Positions 50,701 to 62,300 of a DNA stretch of 64,000 bases are shown piece after piece (positions within the stretch are counted from its first letter, which is position 1; every line of letters begins with the position of its first letter). Under the pieces are notes generated by a model. It was given only the letters and a program-made list of their open reading frames with translations. It did not search any database and had not been told where the DNA came from. The stretch covers positions 3,039,992-3,103,991 of the forward strand of contig OZ022261.1 of NCBI GenBank assembly GCA_963978905.1. The letters run 5' to 3'. A program made the translations under genes and the position numbers. The DNA comes from Trichostrongylus colubriformis (Eukaryota; Nematoda; Chromadorea; Rhabditida; Trichostrongylidae).

Positions 50701-51841
50701 AAAATTGACCTAGATAATACTGCCAAAAACGCTACAGTTACCTTGTTGCCTTTCAGATGGAGAGCAATGAGAGCATCCATATTCCTGACTGCAGCAGCTG
50801 GGAATGTTTTCAGGCAATTCATGTCGAGTATGAGATTTTGTAAGCTGCTTCGGACCCCGTCGAACACATCTGCCGACACTTCACAAACCTTAAGCAAACA
50901 GTTTTATAGCGTATTTGACATAAGCGGTACCCACGTACTTCATTGCATGACAGATTGATGTCAATTAGCGAGTTCAAATTTTGGAAGACCGGTTTGGTAA
51001 GGTTGCCTATCCTGTTGCATTTGAAGTTGAGCACGCTTAGAGCCTTCATCCCTTTGATAGCCTCACTGGGTATCTGAAACGAACCTTCTAGAAATATTAT
51101 CGTATCTGAAAAGCCTACGTTCTGAGTAATGGTGCAAATACCATCTCAATTAACTCCGATTCGGCCTAATTAAAGGTTGTTGCAGCCTTTCCTTCACAGA
51201 AACGGTTCAATCACTCGCGCGCCCTTAACGCACTTACCCGAGAGAATGTCCTTCACCTCCCATAGTGAGCGTATGATTCACTAGACAATGTGGAAGTACA
51301 CGACAGGTAATTTCAACCGCGTTTTTACCTCGCTAGAATATGGTGAACTTTTAAGGGCTTACCTCAGTGAGTTTGTTTTGTGCCAATGACAGCTCTTGCA
51401 GGACATTTTCCAGTCCTCGAAAAGCATCCTTATGTATTGCTTTGATGCGATTCTTGTCCAAAATCAGTTTTCTTATACGAAGATTTTTGAATGCACGAGG
51501 TCCAATCTTAATACAGTTGTTATAGAACAGATTATAAATGATACATGTAATTTGAAACCACTCCAACCTCCACAATGTTTGCATTTTCTAATGATAGCTC
51601 ACGAATCTCGAAATATAACTTCTTCATTTGTTCCACCATCATGGGACCTTCTTGGCCGGAGCAGCGAATCACGGATCCGTCCAGGTTGTCGAAACAGGAA
51701 CATGCTGTCTGTAATTTGTGAAATTTTGAACTACAACTAGTACATAGGAAATAAGCATTATCCCTATACCTGATTTTTGAAAAATTCAGGACAGTATGTC
51801 AAACAGGCGACTGGGAGCAAAAGAATCAGCAACCAGCGCAT
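44800..51841 (-). CDS. Secreted leucine-rich-repeat protein (eLRR-only, SYM-1/LET-4-like), 13 exons
   Basis: Exons 5' to 3': 51770-51841, 51568-51708, 51363-51506, 50939-51073, 50742-50888, 49991-50182, 49833-49934, 47240-47389, 46282-46399, 46087-46241, 45135-45446, 44968-45072, 44800-44907. The sum is about 626 residues. Residues 1-16 are a signal peptide (MRWLLILLLPVACLT). Cysteines 17, 27, 29 and 40 form an LRR N-cap. Residues 50-400 carry leucine-rich repeats with LxxLxLxxN cores such as LRQLSLANNNI. Cysteines 414, 438 and 450 suggest a C-cap. The tail is Thr-rich, then strongly Glu/Asp-rich, and ends EEVPL. No membrane segment is seen, so it is likely extracellular. The architecture resembles nematode apical-matrix eLRR proteins, but orthology is not proven. 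Exon 12 is optional because exons 11 and 13 also join in frame. Exon 9 to 10 needs a GC-AG intron. Acceptors of exons 3 and 5 are AAG rather than CAG. Confidence 0.85.
45490..45718. repeat. GC-rich foldback of the gttgggtcc family
   Basis: It begins gggtgtgtgccatgagggca and ends ctgtcctaatgacac, imperfect inverted ends. The interior has gttgggtcctaaagcgattc and inverted gaatcgctttag-like sequence. It directly abuts the Mutator-type element at 45728. Confidence 0.5.
45728..46060. mobile_element. Mutator-type element, 333 bp, in an intron of the LRR gene
   Basis: The ends are inverted repeats (gggtgtgtagccttatgtcg on the left; the same with one change, inverted, on the right). The flanks agatggtta (45719-45727) and agattgtta (46061-46069) match at 8 of 9 positions. 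The interior is AT-rich and non-coding. It lies between LRR exons 10 and 11. Confidence 0.78.
46620..46850. repeat. GC-rich foldback of the gttgggtcc family
   Basis: Ends ttgtgccattagaacaaaag and inverted tttgtcagtgaaag. Inner arms gtagtgggatcctggaacga and tcgcttcgggatccagctac form a hairpin. It lies in the LRR intron between exons 8 and 9. Confidence 0.55.
49090..49290. repeat. GC-rich foldback-like repeat in LRR intron 7
   Basis: It runs from ggatgtgcacccttaagtga to catgtgatgaaagggcatac and contains gcatcgcacgccgcacgaaa, shared with the other GC-rich foldbacks. The ends are only weakly inverted. Confidence 0.4.
50320..50520. repeat. GC-rich foldback of the gttgggtcc family
   Basis: The stretch from gcatgcggtgtgcag to ccgcgcgccgcactc includes caatcgctttgggacccaac and a mirrored left half. 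It lies between LRR exons 5 and 6 and explains the 162-residue minus-strand frame at 50198-50686, which is not a gene. Confidence 0.45.
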
Positions 51842-53427
51842 CTTCGTAAAAACGTAGCAATGAGCAGTCGGTATGAGATGATGGTGGGAAGGGGGGTTGG
51901 ATTGACGTGGCCGACCGTCTCTCTATACATGACCCGTCTTTAGTCGTTCGCGCTTCCCTTCACCGGGTCAAGGCCTAAACGCCCGTGTCATTAAAAAGTA
52001 TTCTTATCGAGTAGACGCATCGAACCGCATGTGCGCTTACCACAACTATATGACGACAATTAACAGGGGAATGTGATCGTTTTTTTTCATTAAGGAAATT
52101 TCCAGTACTTTCGATAGAAACACATCCCCTAACCTCAACTATGCAAAATGGCGATAATGTCATATGTTGCAACCCTGAACAACCAAACAACACTATTTCC
52201 TTCGTTATTTTCATTTTTTCCCTTAGCGTCTCCTTTTCCTCTTGTATACGGAAAGTCACGTCTCAAAGCCAGTTCATCGAGTTCAGCAGCGTGATAATTT
52301 CGGAATCTGCATGTATGAAGGGCAACTGCTCTAGAAAGCGTAATATTAAGGGTGCTACTAAAGACTGACCCAAATCCAGATCGGGAAGCAGGTCGTATTG
52401 CTGAAATTGTTAATCATTTTGATGTTTTGTGAATTGTACAAGTTTTTTTTGAGCACTATAGGTTCAACATCCAGTCCTAGAGCTGCTACATCGTAGATAC
52501 CTCCTACTGTCTTCTGTGAGGACAACAAAGCTGCCCCCTAGCGTCAGTAACTCGGATGAAGGAAATAGGAGGGTATCCCCCCCACCCTAATTTTTAGTTA
52601 TCCCGGAAACTAGGGCGGGGAGGTTCTATTTCCTATTTTCGAGCCTTGAAAAGACCAAAGATACAGTACATTTCCAGCGTGAGATAGGGCGTAGCCTACG
52701 GACTCGGGTGAGAGTATATCAAACCCTCCGACCCCTGCACATAGTCCCACCCAAGACCGTGGGCCACCACCCTTGTCTCGCGCTGAGATATATACTGTAC
52801 TACTGCAGTAGGAACATAGACGAAGGATACCTAGGATAAAAAGAGATTTTCTAAACGAATTATCTTTCCTTTTAATGAGTTATGAATCACATTGAGAAAC
52901 AAGCAGTTTTCTAGGAGATTGAACTGTTTGAATTGTCACTGGTTACTTCCACCTCTAATCAGATCTTCGACCACAAATGGAAGTCGTCACTAGTTGTCAT
53001 TCATTTATGTTGTGTCGTCCTTTATCCGAAGGCAGTCACGCACTGAAGTCACACTTTTTCCTTGTCAGAAAAGCACGAAGATAAATAAATTTGAACTTGC
53101 TCAAAAATGCTGTTCAGAATGGATGTGGAAATCTACTGAGAAAATCTGAGGATCACCCAAGGAAAGATTCTAGATCAAAGACTTGGTCCGGCTACCACGG
53201 GGATCCTCAAATTAGAGGTGAAGGGATGTAATCAAGAACGACCTCACTAAAGTCGGGGTCACGGTTGTCCTGGATGGGAACAAAAGGCAGCGCAAGACAA
53301 AACCAGCGGTGCCAGCGACGGTGCGAGACTAAGGCCAGAGACAAAAACGGAAAAAGCATCGAATCCCCGATGTCGAAGGATGATAAATGTCTTTCAAAAA
53401 CTTTTGCCATCCAACCTCATACTGAAC
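51842..53427. other. Upstream region of the LRR gene, no gene recognised
   Basis: Presumed 5' flank of the LRR gene. No core promoter is defined by eye. Poly-T tracts and a GC-rich patch near 52560-52780 are present. A 67-codon minus frame at 53207-53410 has no partner. Confidence 0.45.
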
Positions 53428-53429
53428 TA

Positions 53430-54982
53430 CACTGCGGTGCATAATGATAAAGCCACTCATAAATTGTTCATAAACTTTCATAGTAAGATGTTTCTGGGAA
53501 ACCTCTCAGGTATAGATTGAAGCAAATTTGATCGCGCATCTACACATCAATACCAAACTTGAGCTTGAAATAACAGAACAAATTTATCTTCATTTTTTCA
53601 AAAAATGCAGCTTTTCCGATGGTGCAAAATGATAAAGCCAGTAAGGAATTTTAACAACTCGTAAACAACAGAGGGACAATACGCTACTCTAATAATCCGT
53701 TGGCCTTCCTTCTCTCCGAATAACCTGAAAAATCCGATTGTCTAGACTCATGTAAAGATTATTAATAAGATCTTGGTCCACTTGGTGCCACGCGTGGATT
53801 ATAGCCTTTTTGAGCTCCTTAACTCCTTGGATTTCCCTGTTATCTGCATAAATCCGTCGCACCATGAAGCGCCATACATTTTCCATCGGATTAAGGCCTG
53901 GGTTATTTGCCGGCCAGGGCAGGAGCCTTATTCAGTGACGGCTGAACCATGCAATTGTGCTCTGGCTGTGCCCTTATCTTGCATGAAAACAAGATTTCAG
54001 CTTCGATTTTCACGCCAGAACGGGAGAAGTGCACGGCGCATGACCACTTGGTAACCGGGGGAACTCATCTTTTTAGGAACAAAACATAACTTCAGACGTT
54101 TCTTCGATGAAATGGCGGCCCACACCACAACGCCCCCTCCTTTGAAATTCCTTTTCAAAAATCGTAGCTTGTCCTTTCTTAGATCATGCCAGTAATATCG
54201 GAGTGTCTCCTTCAGCCTTACAAAATAATCTGGAGAGGAAAAACATCATATGAAAGCAAGAAGGATTCTACGACCTAATACCCTACCTTACTCCAGACCC
54301 TCGGCTGCATGTTTTGACGAACTGCACTCGATTTTTGCGGTGTTCTCGTGCCATGAATGGTGCTTTCCTCATTTTCTGTAGCGAGATAAACTTGCACTTT
54401 TTTTCAGAACCCGCAAAACAGTTGTTTTAGAGACGTTTAGCTCCAAAGAAGACCTGGTATCGGAGCTTGACTTGGTGAAATTCGATACTTTTTCTGAGAA
54501 TGCGGCGCTTATCCTTCTCGGAAAGTGAAGGATATCGCCCAGAACTCTTCTTAGTTCAGGATCCTTGAGAAAGTTGTCGACAACTGTGTGGCTGCGGTTA
54601 AATTCTTGCGCAATTGACGATTTGACTATCCCTCCGCTTTTTTTTGCGACAATTTGGCTTTTTTCGAAATCAGATAGGGGTTTTCCTTTCCCCATTACCT
54701 GAAAAAGAAAAACATTACCGCAGCAAAACGTTTCAGCAAATACAGATGAGAAGCGACGGAATAACTTAGGGTGGCTTTATCATTTTGCACCATCGGAAAA
54801 GCTGCATTTTTTTGAAAAAATGAAGATAAATTTGTTCTGTTATTTCAAGCTCAAGTTTGGTGTTATGTGTAGATGCGCGATTAAATTTGCTACAATCTAT
54901 ACCTGAGAAGTTTCCCAGAAACATCTTACTATGAAAGTTTATGAACAATTTATGAGTGGCTTTATCATTATGCACCGCAGTG
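53430..54982 (-). mobile_element. Tc1/Tc3-like element, 1,553 bp, with 211-bp inverted repeats
   Basis: TA at 53428-53429 and 54983-54984 flank inverted repeats of about 211 bp (53430-53640 and 54772-54982). They begin CACTGCGGTGC and are nearly identical. Within each arm a box like tgcataatgataaagcca near the tip recurs as tgcaaaatgataaagcca at the inner end. This is the inverted-repeat/direct-repeat layout of paired transposase binding sites. The enclosed transposase is broken. Confidence 0.93.
53689..54695 (-). pseudogene. Tc1/Tc3-like transposase, degenerate
   Basis: The ATG at 54695 opens a bipartite helix-turn-helix domain (KGKPLSDFEKSQIVAKKSGG, then SKTTVLRVLKK) of 108 residues to a stop at 54369. 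The family continues in another frame (RKAPFMAREHRKNRVQFVK), then RYYWHDLRKDKLRFLKRNF, GGGVVVWAAIS and QVVMRRALLPFW. The second catalytic box reads FMQDKGTA instead of FxQDNAPxH. The next reads NPGLNPMENVW instead of SPDLNPIENVW. The C-terminus (53689-53886) is intact for 65 residues. A GT...AG stretch at 54230-54291 looks like a small intron but does not restore the frame. Inactive; family clear. Confidence 0.88.
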
Positions 54983-55749
54983 TAGTTGGGAAAATATAGG
55001 TGGTGATTTCGTCCGAAACATATACACTAGGGTACTCATTCAACGTTGCTGAAGGTCACTGCACACGTTGTTGACTTGCTTGTGAGGGACATCAGAGGCA
55101 GTGACAGGGGTAATTCAGGCCGAATATAGAAAAATCATCAAATATGAGAGTAGACGTGCTTACTAGTGCGAAAGTGAAGGAAAAACGGAATGAAATGGTC
55201 AAAAACCTGAGAAATAAAACCCACTTGCTGCCCTTCATTCTCAAACGAGGCGGGTCGGCCCGAAAAAAGGGGCGGGCTGGCATCAAACAAGTGGAAGCTG
55301 CTGAAGAAGACGGCTCTTGTAAAGCCAAGGGGCACCCTCTCTCATGGGAACTTTCGCCACATGTAGTCTTCTTAGACTCCTAGCTATTATTTGCGTGACT
55401 TATCCTAGGAGCTCTCGTTACCCACATTATCCCTATCACTGTCTTTAATAATTGCTTGTGCTTATTACTGACAGCACAGATTAGAGAGAATGCAGAGTAC
55501 AAATAAGATTGTACAAATGAAGCACTAGAAATGGCAAAGATTAATGATTCTGTCAAAATGGGTCTAGAGTATCAGAACCAGAGATAATGGAGTATGTGAA
55601 AAACAGTGCAGAAAATGCGATCATAGATCCCATAGCACAGTGAATACGAATTTCCCAAATTACGAATTCACGTTCCACGACTCAGTGATAGTGTATCGTG
55701 CACCATTGCTCATAAACATGCAAAGAGTAGACAAGCATGGCCATAAAGA

Positions 55750-55920
55750 TGTGAGTTTCAGCCTAAGCCGGGGGAGGGGAAAGGAGCTCCGGGCAAGTGA
55801 ACCACTGAGAAAGCCCTCTTTGCACGTGCAAATATTTCAACCACGTCGAAGTTCCTTCCCTTCTCCTTAGGCTTAGGTTATAGTTCATATCCCCTTTCCT
55901 GCATGAAAAAAGTATGTGAA
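55750..55920. repeat. Copy of the cgtcgaagctccttt repeat
   Basis: agcctaagccgggggagggg at the left and ctccttaggcttaggttata at the right are imperfectly inverted. The right half aligns with 61095-61160. Confidence 0.5.
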
Positions 55921-56767
55921 GTTGTCTGCTGTAGGAACAAAGTCGTGGAAACATCATTTGCACGTTCTTACGTATGCCAGCTAGTGACATGAACGTGATA
56001 CCGCGTCTCCTTCCCATCCCCCCCCCTCCTCCCTCCTACCCCTTCCCCCCTCCTCGACCCACATTCACCCTCAGAATCTTTATGGTTAAGTAGAATTCAA
56101 AAAAAAAAATTAAAATGATGGTGCATTTATTCCACCCTTGATTGAACCATTTTCTTCGCCATTGTGCGAGAAAATTCAGCGTAAAGAGGCATGTTCAACG
56201 TATTAAAGAGAGCCGGGAAAAAAGGATGATTTACAGGAGATAAAGGAGTCAAACACTCGGAAACGTGATAGCCTCACCTATAGGTATTAATTAGGTTGGT
56301 CAAACAATATTCGCCGTTTTGGTAGACTGACATTGGCAGATAATAACTCTGTTCACATTCAATTGTTCAAAATCAAACAAAAACCCTTGGCTTCAGCACG
56401 CTTTTCTCAACAATCACTGGGCACCTCATCCTTCTATTCAATCTTATTTTTAGAGCCGAAAGGATTTAAAAAGCAATTCTATTTGACATTCTGCTCTTCT
56501 TGAAACGATCCCTCCCTTAATAATTGATTAAAAGTTCGAAAAAGTAGTAGTTCGTGTTCGATACATCCACACATTCACATAGGATAGAGCAGAACGACTG
56601 CACCTGATTTTGCACTATGGGGGTTGGCGACATCGCAGAGAATGATCGAACCCTGCCTGTTCATCAGAAAAAAGCGTCTTTCGATAAACAGTCAGCTTTC
56701 ATTGTAAGGTTTCACTGCTATGTAAAGAAGACGGGTTTTGTAGTAGCCTATGCCCACGATAAATCAT

Positions 56768-57288
56768 CAGAGTTACCAAAGGGTGCATCACTCTGGCCCT
56801 TTTTACTTTGCTATCGAAGATGCCGGAAGGTGGTAATTTCGATCTACGGTAAGACTTACCGTAACGCCTGCAGTTCGTTAGGCTGCAGACATTGCACACA
56901 TAAGACGTTTTTAAGACGTCGAGTGTGAATTTAATGGATTTCTTTTACCACAAACATATTTTTTCTTACCCTTTCGCCTATTGTCCCAGTCGTTGTTTCA
57001 CTTCATTGCTGGTGTTTGTTGCTCCACTTATTTCACATCATCATGAATGAATGAAATACGCCCTACGAGACAACAAAAGACATATTCTACACCGAGCAAC
57101 TCGGAAAAGTGGTGCTGCAGTTCGAAGCGATGCGCGGGAGATGCGAATACAGACCACAACGCCGCGCTTTTGAATCCAGGTTTCTTTACCGATTATAGCC
57201 TTTAACCTCGAATATTCGTTTAAAAAAACCATTTCCTCCCATCATCCTTTTTCTCCCAACCCCTCCCGGTTCCTTCAAAGACCTCGAG
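56768..57288. repeat. aaaggcaccgg-family element, copy 8
   Basis: Interior text shared with copies 1 and 6 (gacgtcgagtgtgaattt, cacttatttcacatcatcat, cgcttttgaatccagg). The right end reads ccggttccttcaaag; the left end near 56768 is less certain. Confidence 0.6.
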
Positions 57289-57819
57289 AAAGACGCGTCA
57301 CGAACCCTTCTTAACCACTCATATGAATATACATCTTTATTTCTCCTTATTTAGCAACATCGCTTCCAAACTAGACGCCACGTTCCGAGATATCTAACTC
57401 ACTTCATGAAAGTTTGGAGGTATCTAGTGCTATGTGTGTAGCAGCCAGAAAAGATAACGGCCGAGATAGGTCAGATAACGGCTAGAACAGAGCCCCTTCT
57501 GTGAAGCTTTTCTTGAAGCTTTGTATACAAAAGTAAAAGCGGACCATTCCCTACAAAATGATACCTAAATCATCAAAAAAGTCATGGAAAATGGCACTGA
57601 CAAATGCGAAAAAAACAATTCATGTGTAATACAATGGGAACGTATTGTTTTAATTAATACTTGTTGAGTAAACGCTGTGCTATCATTGAATGCGAATTTC
57701 ATAAGTGTGTCGTAGTTGGGAGATTGTCATCACTGCACAATCGACAGCTCGATAGTATACTAGAACCACCCCTTACACGTTTAAGCGTATGTTTTGCTGA
57801 CTCAGGGAGGGTCTACTTT

Positions 57820-58020
57820 AACCTAAGGGTTAAGGGAATCGTCCACGGAAATTCGAGTTCTACTATTGCCCATACACCTATGTTTTCTTTGCTTACCAAG
57901 GGCAGCATGCAAAGTTTGCGAAAAAACAAGAATTCGGGTGAGATAGAGGTCCTCAAAGTGCCAGACGAGGGGGCGGGACGTACATGTGGGAGCAGTCACG
58001 GGGCTCTAGGAGCAAGGAGG
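57820..58020. repeat. Half copy of the cttaaaggaatc foldback family
   Basis: gttaagggaatcgtccacgg followed by tgcccatacacctatgtttt, gcatgcaaagtttgcgaaaa and a GC-rich stretch matches the left arm of 43436-43865. No opposite arm is seen. Confidence 0.5.
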
Positions 58021-59146
58021 CGGCTGTCACGTGGCCAGACACGCAGAGTGTAAAGCATATCAACGTTGGGCTGGAGAGTTTGAACTGCGGCACGCCGACG
58101 GCTATTCAATGATTCCGCCGGGAATTCAAGCAAATTGCTCTTCTTCCAGTTTTTCGATTTCTACTTTGGAAGAAAGAGAATTGCTCGGTACCTTTTGTGT
58201 TTCGGTTTATGTACCGCATCTAAGTTATTTTTAGAGGAATTAGAATTAGGGAGTTCTGTGGACGATTATTTAAAGCGAAGATAGCGACAAAGACGTCTTG
58301 GTCCGTATCTTTTCCTTTCTTTGGGTGAACTGAAAACACAGTTTCTTTTGTTGTCCTTGAATTAACAACTGTCACTAAACAGGTCAGGGAGTGGTTGCTT
58401 TCTCTCTAGTTGAATTAATTTAGTAACGCCGCACCGTTTGTCGCGTGATACGCTGTGTGCCACGCGACCTCGTGCTGGCGGGCTGTGTCGGGAATGTCCA
58501 ACTAGGGCACCAGGCCACGCGAATTGGGTCACCATGCAACCTACTTGGACAGTCCTGACGCGCACCCGTGCTGTCGATGAAATCGCCCATCTCCTGAAAC
58601 ACCGAGCACAGTGGAGTGACCTTTTCCTCCCCTCTCTACACTAGTACTACTAATTTAGAACCAGTGTTAAATCTATTAATTTGTTATGAGAACAAAAAGT
58701 GAACAGTTTATTGATTACTTGAGCAATTAATTTCTTTACAAAATAGGTAATGTTTGTGGAGGTGAGGCGGCTGTGTATTTAAGCTTCGTATTGAGTATTG
58801 TATTCTTTTGCACTAAATGCACCTAGTACCGAGTAAAATTCATCGAAGGCTTCTTACTGCATCTTATAATAGTGTTTCTGCCATTATTTCCCTTTTACCA
58901 CTACTACCGCCCGAGAACCACCGGCTGGGTACAAAACCTACAAGTTGCGGTCAATTAATACCCCGCTACTGCCGCCCTCTCAGCCATTCACATCAAGTCC
59001 GTAATGAGTGTCTTATTTCATGAATTATTCAACTAGTATTACCAACACAGACCGTCAGTTGGAGCGAAACAAATAAGTTGCGGTAATTGTTATGGCTCAC
59101 TCAGGGCTTCTCAGCAACTCGGCGCAGAATGGCGTAATGTTGTTAA

Positions 59147-59796
59147 CACATAACGTACCGAGGGTGTTCACCGTTTCTGCCTGTATGGCCAGACGTTTTT
59201 ATGTAGTCTTCAAATCGTGCCCACTGTGTTGCACTTGGCCACCAAGGACCATCTATTTTTGGGGTCACATGACATCGCCGATTTGTGAAGGCTAAAGCTG
59301 TCAGCATACGAATATTTCGGATATGGAGATTAACATATCTGTCCATCATTGTACCAGAAAAAATTGGTTTGCGTAAAAATTTTAATGCCACTTCTAGGCA
59401 AAAACTAAACTTTTGTACAACTAGGCAGTTAGGTCCGCAGTCAATAGAAAAGTAATCTTGGCCGAAGGCTCCTCTGTATAGGTGAGTAGTTTTTCTGTCA
59501 ATTGTTTTGTCGTTGCTTGCTATGGTGTTTAAAAAGCGTGGTGCCAAAATCCCAGATTCTTTTTGGATGGGAAAGATCCCAGAAAGTTTGTTATTCTCCA
59601 TATTGACCACGATACAATAGTGACACACACATATAGTGACAGCTTTTGAGGACGATACAATTTCAAAATACGAAAAAATTGCGGTTTGATACTAGTGCAA
59701 CACATGGTGCACTAGTATCAACACCATGTGTTGCACTTGGCCACTCAGGAACGGTTTTGGGTGCAACACCATGTGTTGCACGCGGTAAGTTATGGG
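59147..59796. mobile_element. Second piggyBac-like element, 650 bp, TTAA-flanked
   Basis: TTAA at 59143-59146 and 59797-59800 flanks ends cacataacgtaccg and, inverted, cccataacttaccg, which match at 12 of 14 positions. They share the cataac core with the 62613-63087 element. The right part holds nested palindromes of gtgcaacacatggtg (59694-59780). A 161-residue minus-strand open frame (59143-59628) fills most of the element; its product is not recognised. Confidence 0.62.
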
Positions 59797-61069
59797 TTAA
59801 TACACGATTGATCAGCGTTCCAATTTGACACATGCCATTTTGAAGAAATTCGTCGAAGGATAGGTGCCGCGCCAACCTGATGCTAGAGGACCAGAATCAA
59901 AAATTAATGTAATACTCGTGATTGAAACTAGGTAATCCCTACTTGCAGGTTTTGTATGTATGTATTTATAAAATAGTGACGGCTACTCCAATCGCCAAAA
60001 ATTAGCAAGAGTTACTTTGGGGCAATGTGGCTTAGGGGGCGGGATGATGCGGCTAGCGCCTTGGGAGATTGGGAAGACGCTGTTAAGCTCCTTCTTCGAA
60101 AAGGCTTAGGCAAATGTGGAAGAGCTCAGAAGGCTAGAAGGCACGCTCCCAACTGCAAGAAGATGGTGCCGATTGCGTCCCAAATTCTGACGCATTTTTT
60201 GTTCGCATTCGTTTACGATCGTTTCAAAAAAAAAGACAAAAATAGCACTTTGGAACTCGTGTGACGCCGTTGCAGCACATTGATTGTCGAAAGGGGCGTA
60301 CCCGTGATTGAAGCATCTTTACCGACTCTCGTTTGATGACTTTAAAGGAATTACGGCCGCCTAAAGTGGGCCAACCTGACCCAATGAATGATGATTTTGC
60401 AAAAGTCAAAATGTGAATTTCCTCAACAGATTTCCACTTAAAAACAACTTAACAGATTCCCAATAAAAAATTACTTTATTCACAGTAAAGTATAAGTTAT
60501 GATAAGAATACATCAAAAATGCAGTTTGATATTTGGTAAAGATTAACTTTTAGCGAAGTTATGAAAATTGAAAACACATCACATTCACTTTGGGAATGGT
60601 AACGCGCTCCAACCTAGGAACGCGACGCCGCCGCATCTCAATTATCCGGGGCGAGAGAGGACCTTTGCGCTGTACTCCTCTTATGCTGTCTTGAGTTTAT
60701 CTTTAGTATTTCTCTCTAAGCTTTTAGTCCCCTTGCAAAATTGCATTTCTGCTTACGGAACCATTGAATCACTGGGAAGGGTACAAAATCATAGAAATAC
60801 CGAACGTAACCGCGAAAAATTTATGAGATTTCAGACGGCGAAACGAACGAATCGCAGGACAACGAATTTGGAAATCCGGGGAAAAAGTACGAGCCTAGCC
60901 CTGTCCAGAAAACGTCATTGCACGACCACTGCTCCATCTAAACATCTTTCAAATCCAGTGATCTTATGATGGTTACAAAATAGAGCTCGATGCATCAGTG
61001 TTAGTATTCTTCACACACTTTATTTCACAATTTGGGTCAAATAAAGTCAAGGAGGGGGAGGGGGGAGGG

Positions 61070-61250
61070 AGGGGGAGATGCAACTTTGCGTCGACGTCGA
61101 AGCTCCTTTCCCTCCCTAGGCTTGGGCTAAAATTGATATCCTCCTCCCACATGAAAAAGCATCTGTCAAACCGGATTCCATCTGCTTTAGCCTATCCTAG
61201 GGAGGAAAAGAAGCTTTGACGTCGGTGAAAATTTTGCGTCTCCCCTCCGA
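61070..61250. repeat. Repeat with cgtcgaagctccttt arms
   Basis: gacgtcgaagctcctttccc near 61095 is inverted as gaaaagaagctttgacgtc near 61205. Similar text occurs at 55840-55920 (acgtcgaagttccttccctt, gcatgaaaaaag) and 40125-40170. A purine-rich (gggga)n stretch precedes it. Confidence 0.55.
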
Positions 61251-62179
61251 CTTTGTTTTACCCCACGATTTCATCAGAAATCATTAAACAATTTGTGATC
61301 ACTAATTAATCCACTGTTTTGGACCGATCTGAAGTCAGAAGTGCTGACGGACGTGCTTGGATTATGATTATCCGATATCCACTGAACTCTTCATCGTTCT
61401 TTTTTTTTTTGAGAAAGTCCTTGTTCATCTGTTGCCTAATCAAGGCGATCAGTTTGAGCAACGCAGGTGGGGTCACTTCCAGTTACAACCCTTTTATTTC
61501 TGCGAACGGTTACATATTTGATTGTACGTTTCTTGTGATCATCGTTGAGAGAAGCGTTACTGTCTACTTGAAGTGCACTTCGAAAGGCAGAATGCTCATG
61601 CAGAAATTTCTGGCTCCCCTGACAGAAAACTTGGGAGAAAACAAGGGATGCTAAAAAAGCGGCGAATGACAATTATTCCGTAACCAGTCAAGAAAAATGT
61701 GGTCGATACACAAGCAGCAGAAAACTGCAAGTAGTCGTATGAGAGAAAAGCAAGCATTGACTCAGAGGCTTAGGAACGAACGAATTGGTAAATTGCTGCT
61801 CGCAACGTTTAAAACACAAGCGTGCATTTATGTTACAAAATTCCAATGTTCTAAACTGTACACACTAAACGCTAAACATACTGCGTAAATAATAACATAA
61901 GTGTAATAACGTATATAATAGCGTAAACGTAAAACGCCAATCTTGCTCGAAAAATATCTCTTTCAAGGGACGTGTGGATGAATTAATCATGAATTCGGGA
62001 TATGAATCTTCATCTTTTAACACTCAATGCGACCAGTGAGAAAGTGCACGATGAGCAGTTCCCTTCGAAACATTTTGGCCATGTCAGCCCGCCTTCAAAT
62101 TTTTGTTAAACCGTCCAGGTCCGTATCGTGTTTATTTGGGTGCATGCCTTTAGGAGAGGAAATTGTTGTGGTCTCATTT

Positions 62180-62300
62180 TAGCGCGCGACGTAATGATAA
62201 GAGCTATGGGCGCCGGATTGGTTGAGTCCTGAAGCGATTACACCTAGAATGAGGCGTAGCAAAGCGAATTTTCTGTTGTAATGGCATACTCTCCGTCTAT
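62180..62300. repeat. Half copy of the gttgggtcc/gcgattac family
   Basis: gcgcgcgacgtaatg, then gggcgccggattggttgagt with cctgaagcgattacacc, corresponds to one arm of the GC-rich foldbacks. No second arm is seen. Confidence 0.35.

Larger units (their letters stand above)
54985..59142. other. Gene-poor repeat-rich interval
   Basis: Holds a degraded piece of the aaaggcaccgg family at 55140-55350 and the repeats listed at 55750, 56768 and 57820. Otherwise AT-rich sequence without recognisable coding content. Confidence 0.45.
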
